64,000 nucleotides of DNA, from positions 730,827-794,826 of the forward strand of contig NZ_RYEV01000005.1 of the NCBI RefSeq assembly GCF_004138485.1. The letters are read 5' to 3'. Position 1 is the stretch's first letter; the number at the start of each line of letters is the position of its first letter. Source of the stretch: Peristeroidobacter soli. Lineage in GTDB: Bacteria > Pseudomonadota > Gammaproteobacteria > Steroidobacterales > Steroidobacteraceae. Below, in pieces: positions 1 to 7,964 of this stretch. Position numbers and translations under genes: made by a program. Below the pieces are notes generated by a model. It was not told the DNA's origin, did no database searches, and saw only the letters and a program-made list of their open reading frames with translations.

Positions 1-624
1 GCCGCCGATGTATTTGGTGGCCGAGTGCACCACGACGTCCGCACCGTAGTCGAAGGGCTTGAGCAGCACCGGCGTGGCGACGGTGTTGTCGACGATGGTG
101 GCGACACCATGGCTGCGCGCCATCGCGGTCACGGCCGCCACATCGACGATGTTGCCGGCCGGGTTGCCGATGGACTCGAAGAACACCGCCTTGGTCTTCT
201 TGTCGATCAGCTTTTCCAGATCGCCGGCGGAATCGCTGGCGGCGAAACGCACTTGGATGCCCAGCTTCGGCAGCATGTGAGCGAACAGGGTGTACGTACC
301 GCCATACAATTGCGGCGTCGTGACGATATTGTCACCGGCTTCCGCCAGATTGACGATCGCGTAATGAATCGCGGCGCTGCCGGCGGAAACAGCCAGCGCG
401 GCCACGCCGCCTTCCAGCATCGCGATCCGCTTTTCGAGCACATCGCAGGTCGGATTCATGATGCGCGTGTAGATGTTGCCCGGCACCGCCAGGTTGAACA
501 GATCGGCGCCATGCTGGGCGTTGTCGAATTCGAACGCGACGTTCTGATAGATGGGCACGGCCACGGCATGTGTGGTCGGTTCGGTTTCGTAGCCCCCGTG
601 GATGGCGATCGTCTGGTCTTTCAT
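1..624 (-). CDS. O-acetylhomoserine sulfhydrylase (MetY-type PLP enzyme), C-terminus outside the window
   Basis: PLP-dependent Cys/Met-metabolism enzyme, expected to make homocysteine from O-acetylhomoserine and sulfide in the cytoplasm. Read on the minus strand from an ATG at 624, it begins MKDQTIAIHGGYETEPTTHA. It then shows the family pattern QNVAFEFD, YTRIMNPT, a glycine-rich PLP-binding segment (ALAVSAGSAAIHYAI), and IVDNTVATPVLLKPFDYGAD. It ends at the window edge in SATKYIGG, where the lysine is the expected PLP Schiff-base residue. About 208 of a usual ~430 residues are visible. The YGGTYTLFAHMLPKLGI stretch and the short N-terminus resemble MetY more than MetB or MetC. A weak GAGAAAG-like purine stretch lies just upstream of the ATG. 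Confidence 0.9.
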   Translation of the reverse strand, partial: MKDQTIAIHGGYETEPTTHAVAVPIYQNVAFEFDNAQHGADLFNLAVPGNIYTRIMNPTCDVLEKRIAMLEGGVAALAVSAGSAAIHYAIVNLAEAGDNIVTTPQLYGGTYTLFAHMLPKLGIQVRFAASDSAGDLEKLIDKKTKAVFFESIGNPAGNIVDVAAVTAMARSHGVATIVDNTVATPVLLKPFDYGADVVVHSATKYIGG

Positions 625-777
625 GAGCTTTCTCGACTGTAAAGAAGCTATCGTCCACCATGCGGTAGCGTCCCGCAAGGTTGACCGCAGACGGGATCTC
701 TGTCTCATGGATTGCCAACGTCCCTCTTGCCGGGACGGTCGCGGACTAGAATGGTGTTTTCTTTGGGAGGGCTGTTC

Positions 778-1926
778 GTGAACCATCCGGCTCGGGGCTT
801 GTTGCTGTCGGCGCTGCTGACTCTGGTTTCATTCCCCGCGTTCTGCGCGGACACTTCCGCGATGGCCGCGGCGATCGATCGCGCGGCCCAGGCGGCCATC
901 GCGGCAGGAGAGAGTCCGGGACTGCAGGTGGCGGTCTTCAAGGATGGCGCGCCGGTGCTGGTGAAAGGCTATGGTTCGGCCAATCTTGAATTGAACGTGC
1001 CGGTCGGCAACGACAGCGTGTTTCGGATCGGGTCGGTGACCAAACAATTCACCGCGGCTGCGCTGCTGAAACTTCAGGAAGAGGGCAAGCTGTCTACCAA
1101 CGACAAGCTCTCCAAGTACTACCCCGCTTATCCGCGCGCCGCCGATGTGACTCTGGCACAGATGCTCCATCACACCTCCGGCCTGCACAACTACACGGAC
1201 GATGAGGTGATTCTCGGGCGCGAGGCGGCGGTGACATTGACGACCGATCAATGGGTCGAACGCTTCGGCCGCATGACCAAGACCCAGGATTTCGAGCCCG
1301 GCACCCGCTGGTCTTACAGCAACACGGCTTATTTCCTGCTCGGCGGCATCGTCGAGAAAGTGGAGGGCAAGCCGCTGGCGACCGTGCTCGCCACGCGTTT
1401 TTTCACGCCGTTGGGCATGAAACAGACGGCGCTGGATAACGAGCAGGACATCGTCGCGGGGCGAGTGGCGGGCTACGACGCCGAGGCGCCGGGCAAATTC
1501 AAGAACGCCCGGCTGATCTCCATGACCATTCCCGGCGGCGCGGGGGCGATGCGTTCTTCGGCCAGCGATCTGGTGAAATGGAATGCCGCCTTGTTCGGCG
1601 GCAAGGTGCTGCAGCCCGCGAGCTTCCAGGCCATGATCGCGCCGGGCCGGCTCAACGACGGCAAGTTGAGCAGCACGGCGATGACCAAAGAGGGCGATGC
1701 GCTGCCCAGCGAGTATGGCTATGCGCTCGGCATCGCCAAGGTCGAAGGCCACACCCGCATCGGACACGGCGGCGGCATTTTCGGTTTCAACTCGTCGTTG
1801 CAGGAGTTTCCCGACGACCATGTCACGATTGCCGTCATCGCCAATGGCATCGGCCCCAAGGTCGGCGTGGGGCAGATCACGAAACGGATCGAGCGGATTG
1901 CGTTGAGCCTGGCTTCGAAAGAATAG
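778..1926 (+). CDS. Exported serine hydrolase, class C beta-lactamase/PBP-like (PF00144)
   Basis: Penicillin-binding-protein/AmpC-fold hydrolase, probably periplasmic, with unknown substrate (peptide, ester or amide). I chose the GTG at 778 because GGGAGG lies 7 nt upstream at 765-770 and the product then starts directly with a signal peptide (VNHPARGLLLSALLTLVSFPAFCA). An upstream in-frame ATG at 712 would put a non-signal extension in front. About 382 residues. Motifs: SVTK (nucleophile Ser86, Lys89), YSN within RWSYSNTAYF, and HGGG in IGHGGGIFGF in place of KTG. This is the esterase/peptidase branch of the family, so true beta-lactamase activity is not implied. It stands alone, converging on the Lrp gene with a 3-nt gap. 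Confidence 0.9.
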   Translation: MNHPARGLLLSALLTLVSFPAFCADTSAMAAAIDRAAQAAIAAGESPGLQVAVFKDGAPVLVKGYGSANLELNVPVGNDSVFRIGSVTKQFTAAALLKLQEEGKLSTNDKLSKYYPAYPRAADVTLAQMLHHTSGLHNYTDDEVILGREAAVTLTTDQWVERFGRMTKTQDFEPGTRWSYSNTAYFLLGGIVEKVEGKPLATVLATRFFTPLGMKQTALDNEQDIVAGRVAGYDAEAPGKFKNARLISMTIPGGAGAMRSSASDLVKWNAALFGGKVLQPASFQAMIAPGRLNDGKLSSTAMTKEGDALPSEYGYALGIAKVEGHTRIGHGGGIFGFNSSLQEFPDDHVTIAVIANGIGPKVGVGQITKRIERIALSLASKE

Positions 1927-1929
1927 CGC

Positions 1930-2385
1930 TCAGCGCACGCAGTCGATGGTCGCCGTGCGATGCTTGATGGCCTTGACGCACACGGTGGTCACGATTCGTT
2001 GCACGCCTGGCAGCCGCGAAATCTCCAGGCGCAGCAACTGATCGAGGTCGGCGATGCCCGGGACCAGCACCTGGAGCAGATAGTCGCCATCGCCGGCCGT
2101 GGCAAAACACTGCACGACGGACGCATGCCGGTTGGCCGCCGCCTCGAATTCCACGTGCTTGGTCGAGGTGATGGTGACCTGCACGAACGCGTGGATGTGC
2201 AGGCCGATCGCGGCGGGATCGACTTCGGCGCGGTAGCCCTTGATGATGCCGCGCTTCTCCAGGTCCTGGACGCGCGACCAGCAAGGGGTCTTGGACAGGC
2301 CGACCTTCTCGCCCAATTCGGCGAACGACAGGCGGGCGTCGTCTTCCAACGCACGCAGCAGGGCGATTTCGGTTTTGTCGAGCAT
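1930..2385 (-). CDS. Lrp/AsnC family transcriptional regulator, divergent from tryptophan dioxygenase
   Basis: A 151-residue feast/famine regulator starting MLDKTEIALLRALEDDARLS. It has an N-terminal winged helix-turn-helix (FAELGEKVGLSKTPCWSRVQ) and a C-terminal RAM/AsnC ligand-binding domain (residues ~65-150, with GDGDYLLQVLVPGIADLDQL). A longer frame extends upstream, but the ATG at 2385 matches the family N-terminus. It is transcribed away from the dioxygenase gene at 2517 with a 131-bp shared control region. In Pseudomonas, KynR is an Lrp/AsnC regulator next to kynurenine genes that responds to kynurenine, so the same role here is a reasonable inference. The gene name is not assigned because only position and family support it. 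Confidence 0.88.
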   Translation of the reverse strand: MLDKTEIALLRALEDDARLSFAELGEKVGLSKTPCWSRVQDLEKRGIIKGYRAEVDPAAIGLHIHAFVQVTITSTKHVEFEAAANRHASVVQCFATAGDGDYLLQVLVPGIADLDQLLRLEISRLPGVQRIVTTVCVKAIKHRTATIDCVR

Positions 2386-2516
2386 CTGAATATTGTTTCG
2401 GAAAGGCGCGGGGCTGACAACCGTTGTTCGCGCGCGAGGGGTAAAACCCGCTCCGAACGGAACAATGTTTCCGGGCACCGGCGGCACACTGGTCAGCCAT
2501 TGCAGGTGGAGCAGCC
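2386..2516. promoter_or_regulatory. Shared Lrp/kynA control region with symmetric elements
   Basis: 131 bp between divergent start codons. Inverted repeats seen: CGGAA-6nt-TTCCG at 2458-2473, ACAAC-C-GTTGT at 2417-2427, and a TATTGTTTCGGAAAG stretch at ~2391-2405 sharing the GTTTC core. Spacing and symmetry fit an Lrp-type multi-site operator. No binding evidence is available. Confidence 0.45.
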
Positions 2517-3320
2517 ATGCCGAATGCCGATCAGTCGCCGGTTACCTACGCGAGTTATCTGCGCCTGGACGCGCTGCTAGATCAACAGGCCCCGGCCTCG
2601 GACAGCCACGATGAGATGCTGTTCATCCTGATTCATCAAGCCTCCGAGCTGTGGCTGAAGCTGTGCTTGCACGAGTTGCGGGCGGCGCGGATCAGCATCG
2701 CCGGCGATCAGTTGCGTTCGGCATTCAAGATGCTGTCGCGAGTCGCGGGTGTCCAGAAACAGCTGATCCATTCCTGGGACGTGTTGGGCACCATGACGCC
2801 GGCGGATTACCTCAGCTTCCGCGACAGGCTGGGCACGAGCTCGGGGTTTCAGTCGCAGCAGTATCGATTGATCGAGTTCATGTTGGGCAACAAGAGCGCG
2901 GCGCATGTGGAGCGCTTTCGCGATCAGGACTCCGCGTACCGGAGTTTGCAGCAGGCGTTGAACGAGCCGAGTATCTACGATGAAGCGCTGCGCGCCTTGC
3001 AGCGGCACGGGCTGGACATCCCCAGCAGTTACATCTCCCGCGATTTCAGTCAGCCCTATGAGCCGTCGCGCGAGGTCGAGATCGCCTGGTCCAAGGTGTA
3101 TCGAAACACCGAGCGTTACTGGGAGCTGTACGAGCTGGCCGAGAAACTGGTGGATCTGGAAGATCGCTTTCAATTGTGGCGCTATGCGCATCTGCGCACG
3201 GTCGAGCGTATCATCGGCCGCAAGCCCGGGACCGGCGGCACACCGGGCGTGCCGTACCTCGCCAAGGTCATCGAACAGCGGTTCTTTCCGGAGCTTTTCT
3301 CGGTGCGCACGGCACTCTGA
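2517..3320 (+). CDS. kynA: Tryptophan 2,3-dioxygenase
   Basis: Haem enzyme opening the indole ring of L-tryptophan to N-formylkynurenine, the first step of the kynurenine pathway, in the cytoplasm. The 267-residue length is close to other bacterial TDOs. Diagnostic segments are FILIHQASELWLKLCLHEL near the N-terminus, SWDVLGTMTPADYLSFRDRL, SGFQSQQYRLIEFMLGNK, and the C-terminal GRKPGTGGTPGVPYLAK signature. A GGTGGAG stretch lies just before the ATG. The amidohydrolase gene follows after 38 nt and may be co-transcribed. Kynurenine formamidase and kynureninase are not in the window, so the rest of the pathway must lie elsewhere. Confidence 0.97.
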   Translation: MPNADQSPVTYASYLRLDALLDQQAPASDSHDEMLFILIHQASELWLKLCLHELRAARISIAGDQLRSAFKMLSRVAGVQKQLIHSWDVLGTMTPADYLSFRDRLGTSSGFQSQQYRLIEFMLGNKSAAHVERFRDQDSAYRSLQQALNEPSIYDEALRALQRHGLDIPSSYISRDFSQPYEPSREVEIAWSKVYRNTERYWELYELAEKLVDLEDRFQLWRYAHLRTVERIIGRKPGTGGTPGVPYLAKVIEQRFFPELFSVRTAL

Positions 3321-3358
3321 TTCGAGCCGCGTCAACGCGGGCGCACGGGGGTACGACG

Positions 3359-4798
3359 ATGCGCGCACTGTTTCCAAGCCTCGCGGCGCTGCTCGGCATG
3401 TCGATCGCGGGCATGGTGCCGGCTCAGAATGGTTCGGGGCGGCTGGCGTCGGACCAGGCATTCGTGGCGTACCACCAGCCGTCGATTGCGATCACCCATG
3501 GAACGCTGATCGACGGCTCCGGTACGGCACCTGCCAGAGACATGACCGTGCTGTTCGTCGCTGGACGCATCACAGCCGTTGGCCCGTCGTCGAGCACTCA
3601 CGTTCCAAAGGAAGCGACCGTCATCGACGGCACGGGAAAGACCGTGCTGCCCGGATTCGTGCTCATGCACGAGCATATGTTTTATCCGATCGGCAAGGGC
3701 CGCTACGGCACCTATCCAGAGCAGTTCACGCGTCTGTACCTGGCCTCCGGTGCAACCACGATTCGAACCGCCGGGTCACTCGATCCCTATGCCGACCTCG
3801 CCGTCGCGCGGGCCATCGGCAGTGGCAGACGAATCGGTCCCGACATGGATGTCACGGGACCTTATATCGAAGGCGAGGGCGTGCCGCGACTGGATCGAAT
3901 GCCTTCGGTGCATGGACCCGACAAGGTGCGCGAGCTCGTCAACTATTGGGCGGACGAGGGCGTCACCTCATTCAAAGTGTATGAGCACATCTCGCGCGCG
4001 GATCTGCGCGCCGCCATCGAAGCCGCGCACGCGCGTGGACTGAAAGTCACCGGTCACATCTGCTCGATCACTTACGAAGAGGCGATTGCAGCCGGCATCG
4101 ACAATCTGGAACACAGTTTCATGGAGCCGAGCGACTTCGTGCCCGGAAAAAAACCGGAGGAGTGTCCGCCATGGGAGGTGCGAATGGCCTCGCTCATGGC
4201 GCTCGACCCGCAGGGGCCCGAAATACAGCGGCTGATCAAGTTGCTGGTCGATCGCAAGGTGGCGCTCACCTCGACGTTGCCCGTGGCCGAAGTCCTGATG
4301 CGCGGCCATCGACCGAGCGAGGAAACGCTCGCGCCGCTATCACCCGGATTGCGCAGCAGTTTCGATGCGATGTGGACGCGGCTGCAGCCGAGCCAGATGG
4401 TCAACATCATGACGGGCTTCATGCCCAAGCTGCTGCAGTTCGAGCGTGCATTCGTTGCCGCGGGCGGTTTGTTGATGGCCGGCTCCGATCCGACCAGCTA
4501 TGGTGGCACCGTGCCTGGCACGACGGCGCAGCGACAACTGCACCTGATGCTCGAAGGCGGCTTCCAGTTGCCGGAGTCGATTCGAATCATGAGTCTCAAC
4601 GGTGCCATTTATCTCGGGCGCGACCGGGAGATCGGTTCGGTGGCGGTCGGCAAGCGCGCCGATCTGGTGCTGTTGAATGGCGATCTGCCCGCGGATGCGA
4701 ATGCAATCGACCGCGTGGCCAGCGTCTTCAAGAACGGTGTGGGCTATGACCCGGTCGCGATCAAGAAGACGCTGGCTGGTACGGTCGGAATCGATTGA
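3359..4798 (+). CDS. Exported amidohydrolase (imidazolonepropionase/prolidase-like)
   Basis: A 479-residue metal-dependent hydrolase of the amidohydrolase superfamily, exported by a signal peptide (MRALFPSLAALLGMSIAGMVPAQ). I chose the ATG at 3359 for this signal peptide and the ACGGGGG stretch before it; the frame is open further upstream inside kynA. Metal-site features: MHEHMF after the first beta strand (HxH), SFKVYEH with a candidate carboxylated lysine, TGHICS, NLEHSF, and LMAGSDPTSYGG carrying the late aspartate. The IGSVAVGKRADLVLL end is typical of the family. Related exported enzymes cleave dipeptides or aryl amides; the actual substrate is unknown. Placement after kynA raises, without proving, a link to tryptophan-derived amides. 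Confidence 0.85.
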   Translation: MRALFPSLAALLGMSIAGMVPAQNGSGRLASDQAFVAYHQPSIAITHGTLIDGSGTAPARDMTVLFVAGRITAVGPSSSTHVPKEATVIDGTGKTVLPGFVLMHEHMFYPIGKGRYGTYPEQFTRLYLASGATTIRTAGSLDPYADLAVARAIGSGRRIGPDMDVTGPYIEGEGVPRLDRMPSVHGPDKVRELVNYWADEGVTSFKVYEHISRADLRAAIEAAHARGLKVTGHICSITYEEAIAAGIDNLEHSFMEPSDFVPGKKPEECPPWEVRMASLMALDPQGPEIQRLIKLLVDRKVALTSTLPVAEVLMRGHRPSEETLAPLSPGLRSSFDAMWTRLQPSQMVNIMTGFMPKLLQFERAFVAAGGLLMAGSDPTSYGGTVPGTTAQRQLHLMLEGGFQLPESIRIMSLNGAIYLGRDREIGSVAVGKRADLVLLNGDLPADANAIDRVASVFKNGVGYDPVAIKKTLAGTVGID

Positions 4799-4909
4799 GA
4801 GCCGAACCACGTTACGAAGCGGTGGCCTCGGCCTGCACGCCAGGGTCCAGTTTCTCGGCGCGCAGGGCGGCCTGGCCAAGTGCCTGCATGCGTTGACGAT
4901 TGTTATAAA

Positions 4910-4926
4910 CCTGCCTCGTAGGCAGG
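4910..4926. repeat. Short inverted repeat CCTGCC-TCGTA-GGCAGG
   Basis: Perfect 6-bp arms around a 5-nt spacer at the upstream edge of the decayed LysR gene. It could be the old LysR operator or a hairpin. Confidence 0.45.
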
Positions 4927-4927
4927 C

Positions 4928-5302
4928 TTGAACACTGTGGCCGCGAAGAGTTCGAGTGTTCCTGGCGCTGCAGGCCGGCAGTCGGTCCGGTGCCTGAACG
5001 TGCCCACGGATCGAAAGCTCGATCTGATCGCCGAGCGCTTCGATCTTTCGATCCGCATCGGCCCGATGACCGATTCGTCATTGCGCATGGTGATCCAAGG
5101 CGCCGGTATCTCCGCTTTCCCTTGCACGACGGATTTTCGGGATGAAGTGGATACGGGGCGGCTGGTTCGCCTGTTGCCGAGCTGGGCGATGCGCCACATG
5201 TTTCTTTACGCGGCGTATCCAGGGAACATCGCGCCGCCCGCGAAGACACGGGCGTTCATCGATCTTGCAAAGGCAGCCGTGCGTGAACGCGTCGCCCGAT
5301 AG
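4928..5302 (+). pseudogene. LysR-family regulator remnant with internal deletion
   Basis: The frame keeps two separated pieces of a LysR effector-binding domain. One is DLIAERFDLSIRIGPMTDSS at about 5010-5085. It is followed immediately by the distal part VIQGAGISAFP, then GRLVRLLPSW and KTRAFIDLAKAAVRE. In intact LysR proteins roughly 80-90 residues separate these segments, and the winged helix-turn-helix N-terminus is also missing. The first residues after a TTG (NTVAAKSSSVPGAAG) may be a scrap of the normal N-terminus. No functional regulator is expected. On the opposite strand, 4812-4910 has a short frame ending QALGQAALRAEKLDPGVQAE that may be debris of a formerly divergent target gene. 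I do not recognise it. Confidence 0.7.
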
Positions 5303-5345
5303 TCGGGCGACGCGGATGTGACTTCGACTATTGCCTCGGGGTCAA

Positions 5346-6575
5346 CTACCAGCGTGCGTTAGTGCTGCCGAGCTCATTCCATTCCGCCAGCACGTCGTGG
5401 GCCGGAATGTAGTTGGTCATCTCGGGATTGTTGCCCGCGGGCACGCGGCGTTTGCCTTCGATGGTGCCGCCCAGCTGATCGAGCGGAATCGGCTGATCGT
5501 AGAGGTACAGCTCGCCGACGCCGAGCGGTCCTTGATACGTAGCGCCGTTCTTGAGCAGTACCGCATCCACGGTGTACGAGGAGTGCAGATCGAAGGTGCA
5601 CGTCGCATAGTCGAGCGTCAGGGTGATCAAGCGGCCTGGTGTCGTCGGCGGGCCGCTGCCCACCACACTGCCGGTGTAACCGTCGCCGCTCGCCGGTGTG
5701 TACGAGAAGATGTCGTCGATGCTCACGAACCCGCTCTCCAGCGCGATGCCCGCCGAGGTCCAGAATCCAATCGCCGGACCGGTATCCACTTTGCGCAGCG
5801 TGCCGGTCAGTCGGCCTCGATGGGTTCCCGCATGCGTCCGGGCGTCGGCGGTGGAGCTGAATTGGAAGTTGTCGAAGGACGCTTCGGCTCGAAACTCCTG
5901 TACGGTGCGGAACCGGTCGCAGGTCGCGGCGTCATCGAGAATCGTCACGTTCGCGACCAGCAACTGATACGCCGCTTCGCCTCTATATCGCGCCGATACC
6001 GTGACGACGTTAGGAGTCGGGCGCGTCGCCGGCGCGGTGTAGGTTGCGCGTCCCGGCAGCTCATCGTCGGGCACAGGTTCCGGTTCCGGTGGATCCTCGA
6101 ACTCATCGCAGAGGACGACCTGAAACTGCGCGCTCTGGCCGACATTGAGCGTCACCCGATTCGGCACCAACTGAGCCCCCGCGACCAGCGACCAATCGCT
6201 GAAGTGCGTCGTCGGCACCGCGAGTGTGCGCGCCACGGTGTCGCGAGTCGGTTCCTTGTAAACGTGCCACAGGCGCGCCGAGTCCTGATGAGCAATGGTC
6301 AGCGCATTGACATCGGTGCCGAGCACGTCGTCATCCGTGTAGTGCCAGCGGATCGTCATCGGCGTCGCGGTTCTCAGACCTTCCGGCGAAATCCGATAAG
6401 CGCGGCCCTTCGCGCCGTGAGCGGTGTTGGTGATCTGCTGGATCGAGAGCGTGCGATCCCGATCGAATGCGCCCGCGGGCACTTCGACTGTCAAGGCGCC
6501 ATCGTCGCTCGAGAGTTGACCGCCCGCGACGCCGATGGTGGCGCACATCAGCGCGGCCACACTCCGTCTCATCAT
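5346..6575 (-). CDS. Exported hypothetical protein with Ig-like/ZU5-like N-terminal region
   Basis: 409 residues. It starts MMRRSVAALMCATIGVAGGQ, a probable signal peptide, behind an AGAGGA ribosome site. Residues ~25-130 read DGALTVEVPAGAF, IRWHYTDDD and HFSDWSLVAG. This is the arrangement seen in ZU5-like or lipoprotein Ig modules, where a PAGA(F/L) turn is followed by a THFSDW-like end. Residues ~140-200 resemble a bacterial Ig-like repeat with a Pro/Glu/Asp linker (DPPEPEPVPDDELPG). The C-terminal ~200 residues are beta-rich and unrecognised. No catalytic motif was found. The first 140 bp upstream carry no other gene. It is probably a periplasmic or surface protein. Confidence 0.7.
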   Translation of the reverse strand: MMRRSVAALMCATIGVAGGQLSSDDGALTVEVPAGAFDRDRTLSIQQITNTAHGAKGRAYRISPEGLRTATPMTIRWHYTDDDVLGTDVNALTIAHQDSARLWHVYKEPTRDTVARTLAVPTTHFSDWSLVAGAQLVPNRVTLNVGQSAQFQVVLCDEFEDPPEPEPVPDDELPGRATYTAPATRPTPNVVTVSARYRGEAAYQLLVANVTILDDAATCDRFRTVQEFRAEASFDNFQFSSTADARTHAGTHRGRLTGTLRKVDTGPAIGFWTSAGIALESGFVSIDDIFSYTPASGDGYTGSVVGSGPPTTPGRLITLTLDYATCTFDLHSSYTVDAVLLKNGATYQGPLGVGELYLYDQPIPLDQLGGTIEGKRRVPAGNNPEMTNYIPAHDVLAEWNELGSTNARW

Positions 6576-6717
6576 CGTGTTCCTCTGGGGTTGCAGATGG
6601 TCACGAAGTGTGGTGAGTCAGCGTGCGATCGACATCCATCGACGGAGCCAGCGTTCGGAGCCAGCGTTCGGAGCCATGCCCGTTGGTCGGTCGCGCGGAT
6701 CGATGCTCACTGGCACG

Positions 6718-6820
6718 ACGAATGATCAAAAGTTGAGCACGTGATGCGCGTCGCGGATTTTCGCGGCAAGAGGTCGTGCTCCAGAAGATATCCACAGGGT
6801 TGCCCACAACTTTTGTGGAT
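6718..6820. repeat. 103-bp direct repeat, copy 1, with DnaA-box-like sites
   Basis: Aligns without gaps to 7196-7298, exactly 478 bp away. By eye there are about 14 differences, all in the first two thirds, and the last 38 bases are identical. It contains ATATCCACA at 6788-6796 and an inverted TGTGGATGA at 6814-6822. Each is one mismatch from the DnaA box TTATCCACA. A third weaker TTGCCCACA lies between them. It is part of an 819-bp stretch (6576-7394) with no intact gene. Confidence 0.8.
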
Positions 6821-6881
6821 GACTCGTCGGCGACGAAGCCGCGCGACCTGTCAAGACTTGAATTGCACGCTGGCAGCGTCG

Positions 6882-7190
6882 CTATCCCAGCAGCGCCTTT
6901 GCGATCCGCGCACCCTGACCACCGAGCTTCATCGAGGACAGTGTCGACCTCGTCGTCTCCGGCAACGAGCCGCCAGAAGTGAGCAACGTTTCCTGCAACA
7001 GTTCCAGGATCGGCGCCGCGCCTTGCGTGCCGATCGGCGTCGAGTTTCGCGTCCGCCGCCGGACGTGACGACCGGATCCGACAGCTGGATCAGCTTTGTA
7101 ACGGTGTTCGCCGGCGTGAAGAAACGCGAGCCCACGACCAGATGCACGACGGTGAGCAATGCCGGCACGCGCGCAGAACCGTACTCATCG
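6882..7190 (-). pseudogene. Frameshifted gene remnant between the two repeat copies
   Basis: On the minus strand two frames look protein-like and join at about 7060. The upstream frame reads ARVPALLTVVHLVVGSRF, FTPANTVTKLIQLSDPVV. The downstream frame reads TPIGTQGAAPILELLQETLL, TSGGSLPETTRSTLSS, MKLGGQGARIAKALLG, then stops at 6882-6884. The amino-acid composition of the combined reading is natural, while the other frames are Arg/Ser-rich noise. The 5' part is missing where repeat copy 2 begins. I do not recognise the family. Confidence 0.5.
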
Positions 7191-7195
7191 AGCTC

Positions 7196-7298
7196 ACGGA
7201 TGATCAAAAGTTGAGCATGTGACGCGCACGCCCGATTTTCGCCGCGAGAGAGTGTGCTCAAGAAGATATCCACAGGGTTGCCCACAACTTTTGTGGAT
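7196..7298. repeat. 103-bp direct repeat, copy 2, with DnaA-box-like sites
   Basis: Second copy of the repeat at 6718. ATATCCACA at 7266-7274 faces TGTGGATCA at 7292-7300. A shared CTGTCAAG further downstream (about 7327 here and 6849 in copy 1) suggests the ancestral repeat was nearer 150 bp. It ends about 95 bp before the sigma factor start, so it may form part of that promoter region. Confidence 0.8.
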
Positions 7299-7394
7299 CA
7301 CTTCACGGCAACGACCGGTTGCGATCTGTCAAGCGCGAGTTGCGCGGCTGCGGCTCGTCCCTTAGGCTGCCGGCCGCTGGAGGTGAGCAGCCAA

Positions 7395-7964
7395 GTGCAC
7401 GACCGCGATGCCCGCAACGCCTGGTTCAAGTCGATCATCCTGGTGCATGAGCCGGCACTGCGCCGTCAACTGCGTCGGATGGCGCTGCCTGCCGTGGAGA
7501 TCGACGACGTTGTCGCCGAGACGCTGGCTCGTGCGTATGTGGCAACGGACTGGGCGCGCATCGAGCAGGGTCGCAGCTATCTCTTCACCATCGCGCGCAA
7601 CCTGCTGACCGACGCGGCACGGCGCAAGGCCGTGGTTTCTTTCGATTTGATGGCCGACCTGGAAGTGCTCAACGTCGCGGACGGCGGCGGTTCGGCGGAG
7701 GAGGTCGTCACCGTGCGGGACGAGCTGCGCCGCTTGCAAGCCATCATCGATACGCTGCCGCCCCAATGCCGCCGGGTGTTCATCCTGCGCCGGGTGCTGG
7801 AAAGATCGACGCAGGAGATCGCCGCCGAGCTGTCGCTCTCGATTTCAACCGTGGAGAAACATTTGACCAAGGCGATTGCGCTCGTCACCAGCGCGCTCGC
7901 CGAGCATCGGGCTCCCCAACACAGGTTCGGACGATCATGGCGCAAAGTGAAGGAAACGCGCTGA
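7395..7964 (+). CDS. FecI-type ECF RNA polymerase sigma factor
   Basis: 189-residue extracytoplasmic-function sigma factor. Region 2 includes LRRQLRRMALPAVEIDDVVA and ARIEQGRSYLFTIARNLLTD. Region 4 includes LQAIIDTLPPQCRRVFILRR and ELSLSISTVEKHLTKAIAL. The GTG at 7395 is chosen because AGGTGA at 7381-7386 sits at suitable spacing. An ATG further upstream lies inside the direct repeat and would add residues unlike any sigma factor. The following FecR gene overlaps by 28 nt, and the next gene is a TonB receptor with an STN signalling domain. It is therefore expected to transcribe the receptor operon on ligand binding. Confidence 0.9.
   Translation: MHDRDARNAWFKSIILVHEPALRRQLRRMALPAVEIDDVVAETLARAYVATDWARIEQGRSYLFTIARNLLTDAARRKAVVSFDLMADLEVLNVADGGGSAEEVVTVRDELRRLQAIIDTLPPQCRRVFILRRVLERSTQEIAAELSLSISTVEKHLTKAIALVTSALAEHRAPQHRFGRSWRKVKETR

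Noticed and set aside
25-642. A plus-strand 205-residue frame at the left edge
   Set aside because: The minus strand encodes a MetY-type enzyme with the SATKYIGG lysine site over the same bases.
778-1926. Calling this gene a true AmpC beta-lactamase
   Set aside because: The third motif is HGGG rather than KTG and there is no AmpR neighbour, so only the fold is supported.
6718-7300. Chromosomal replication origin
   Set aside because: DnaA-box-like sites are present only in two short repeats, no AT-rich unwinding region is seen, and no dnaA/dnaN/gidA-type neighbours exist.
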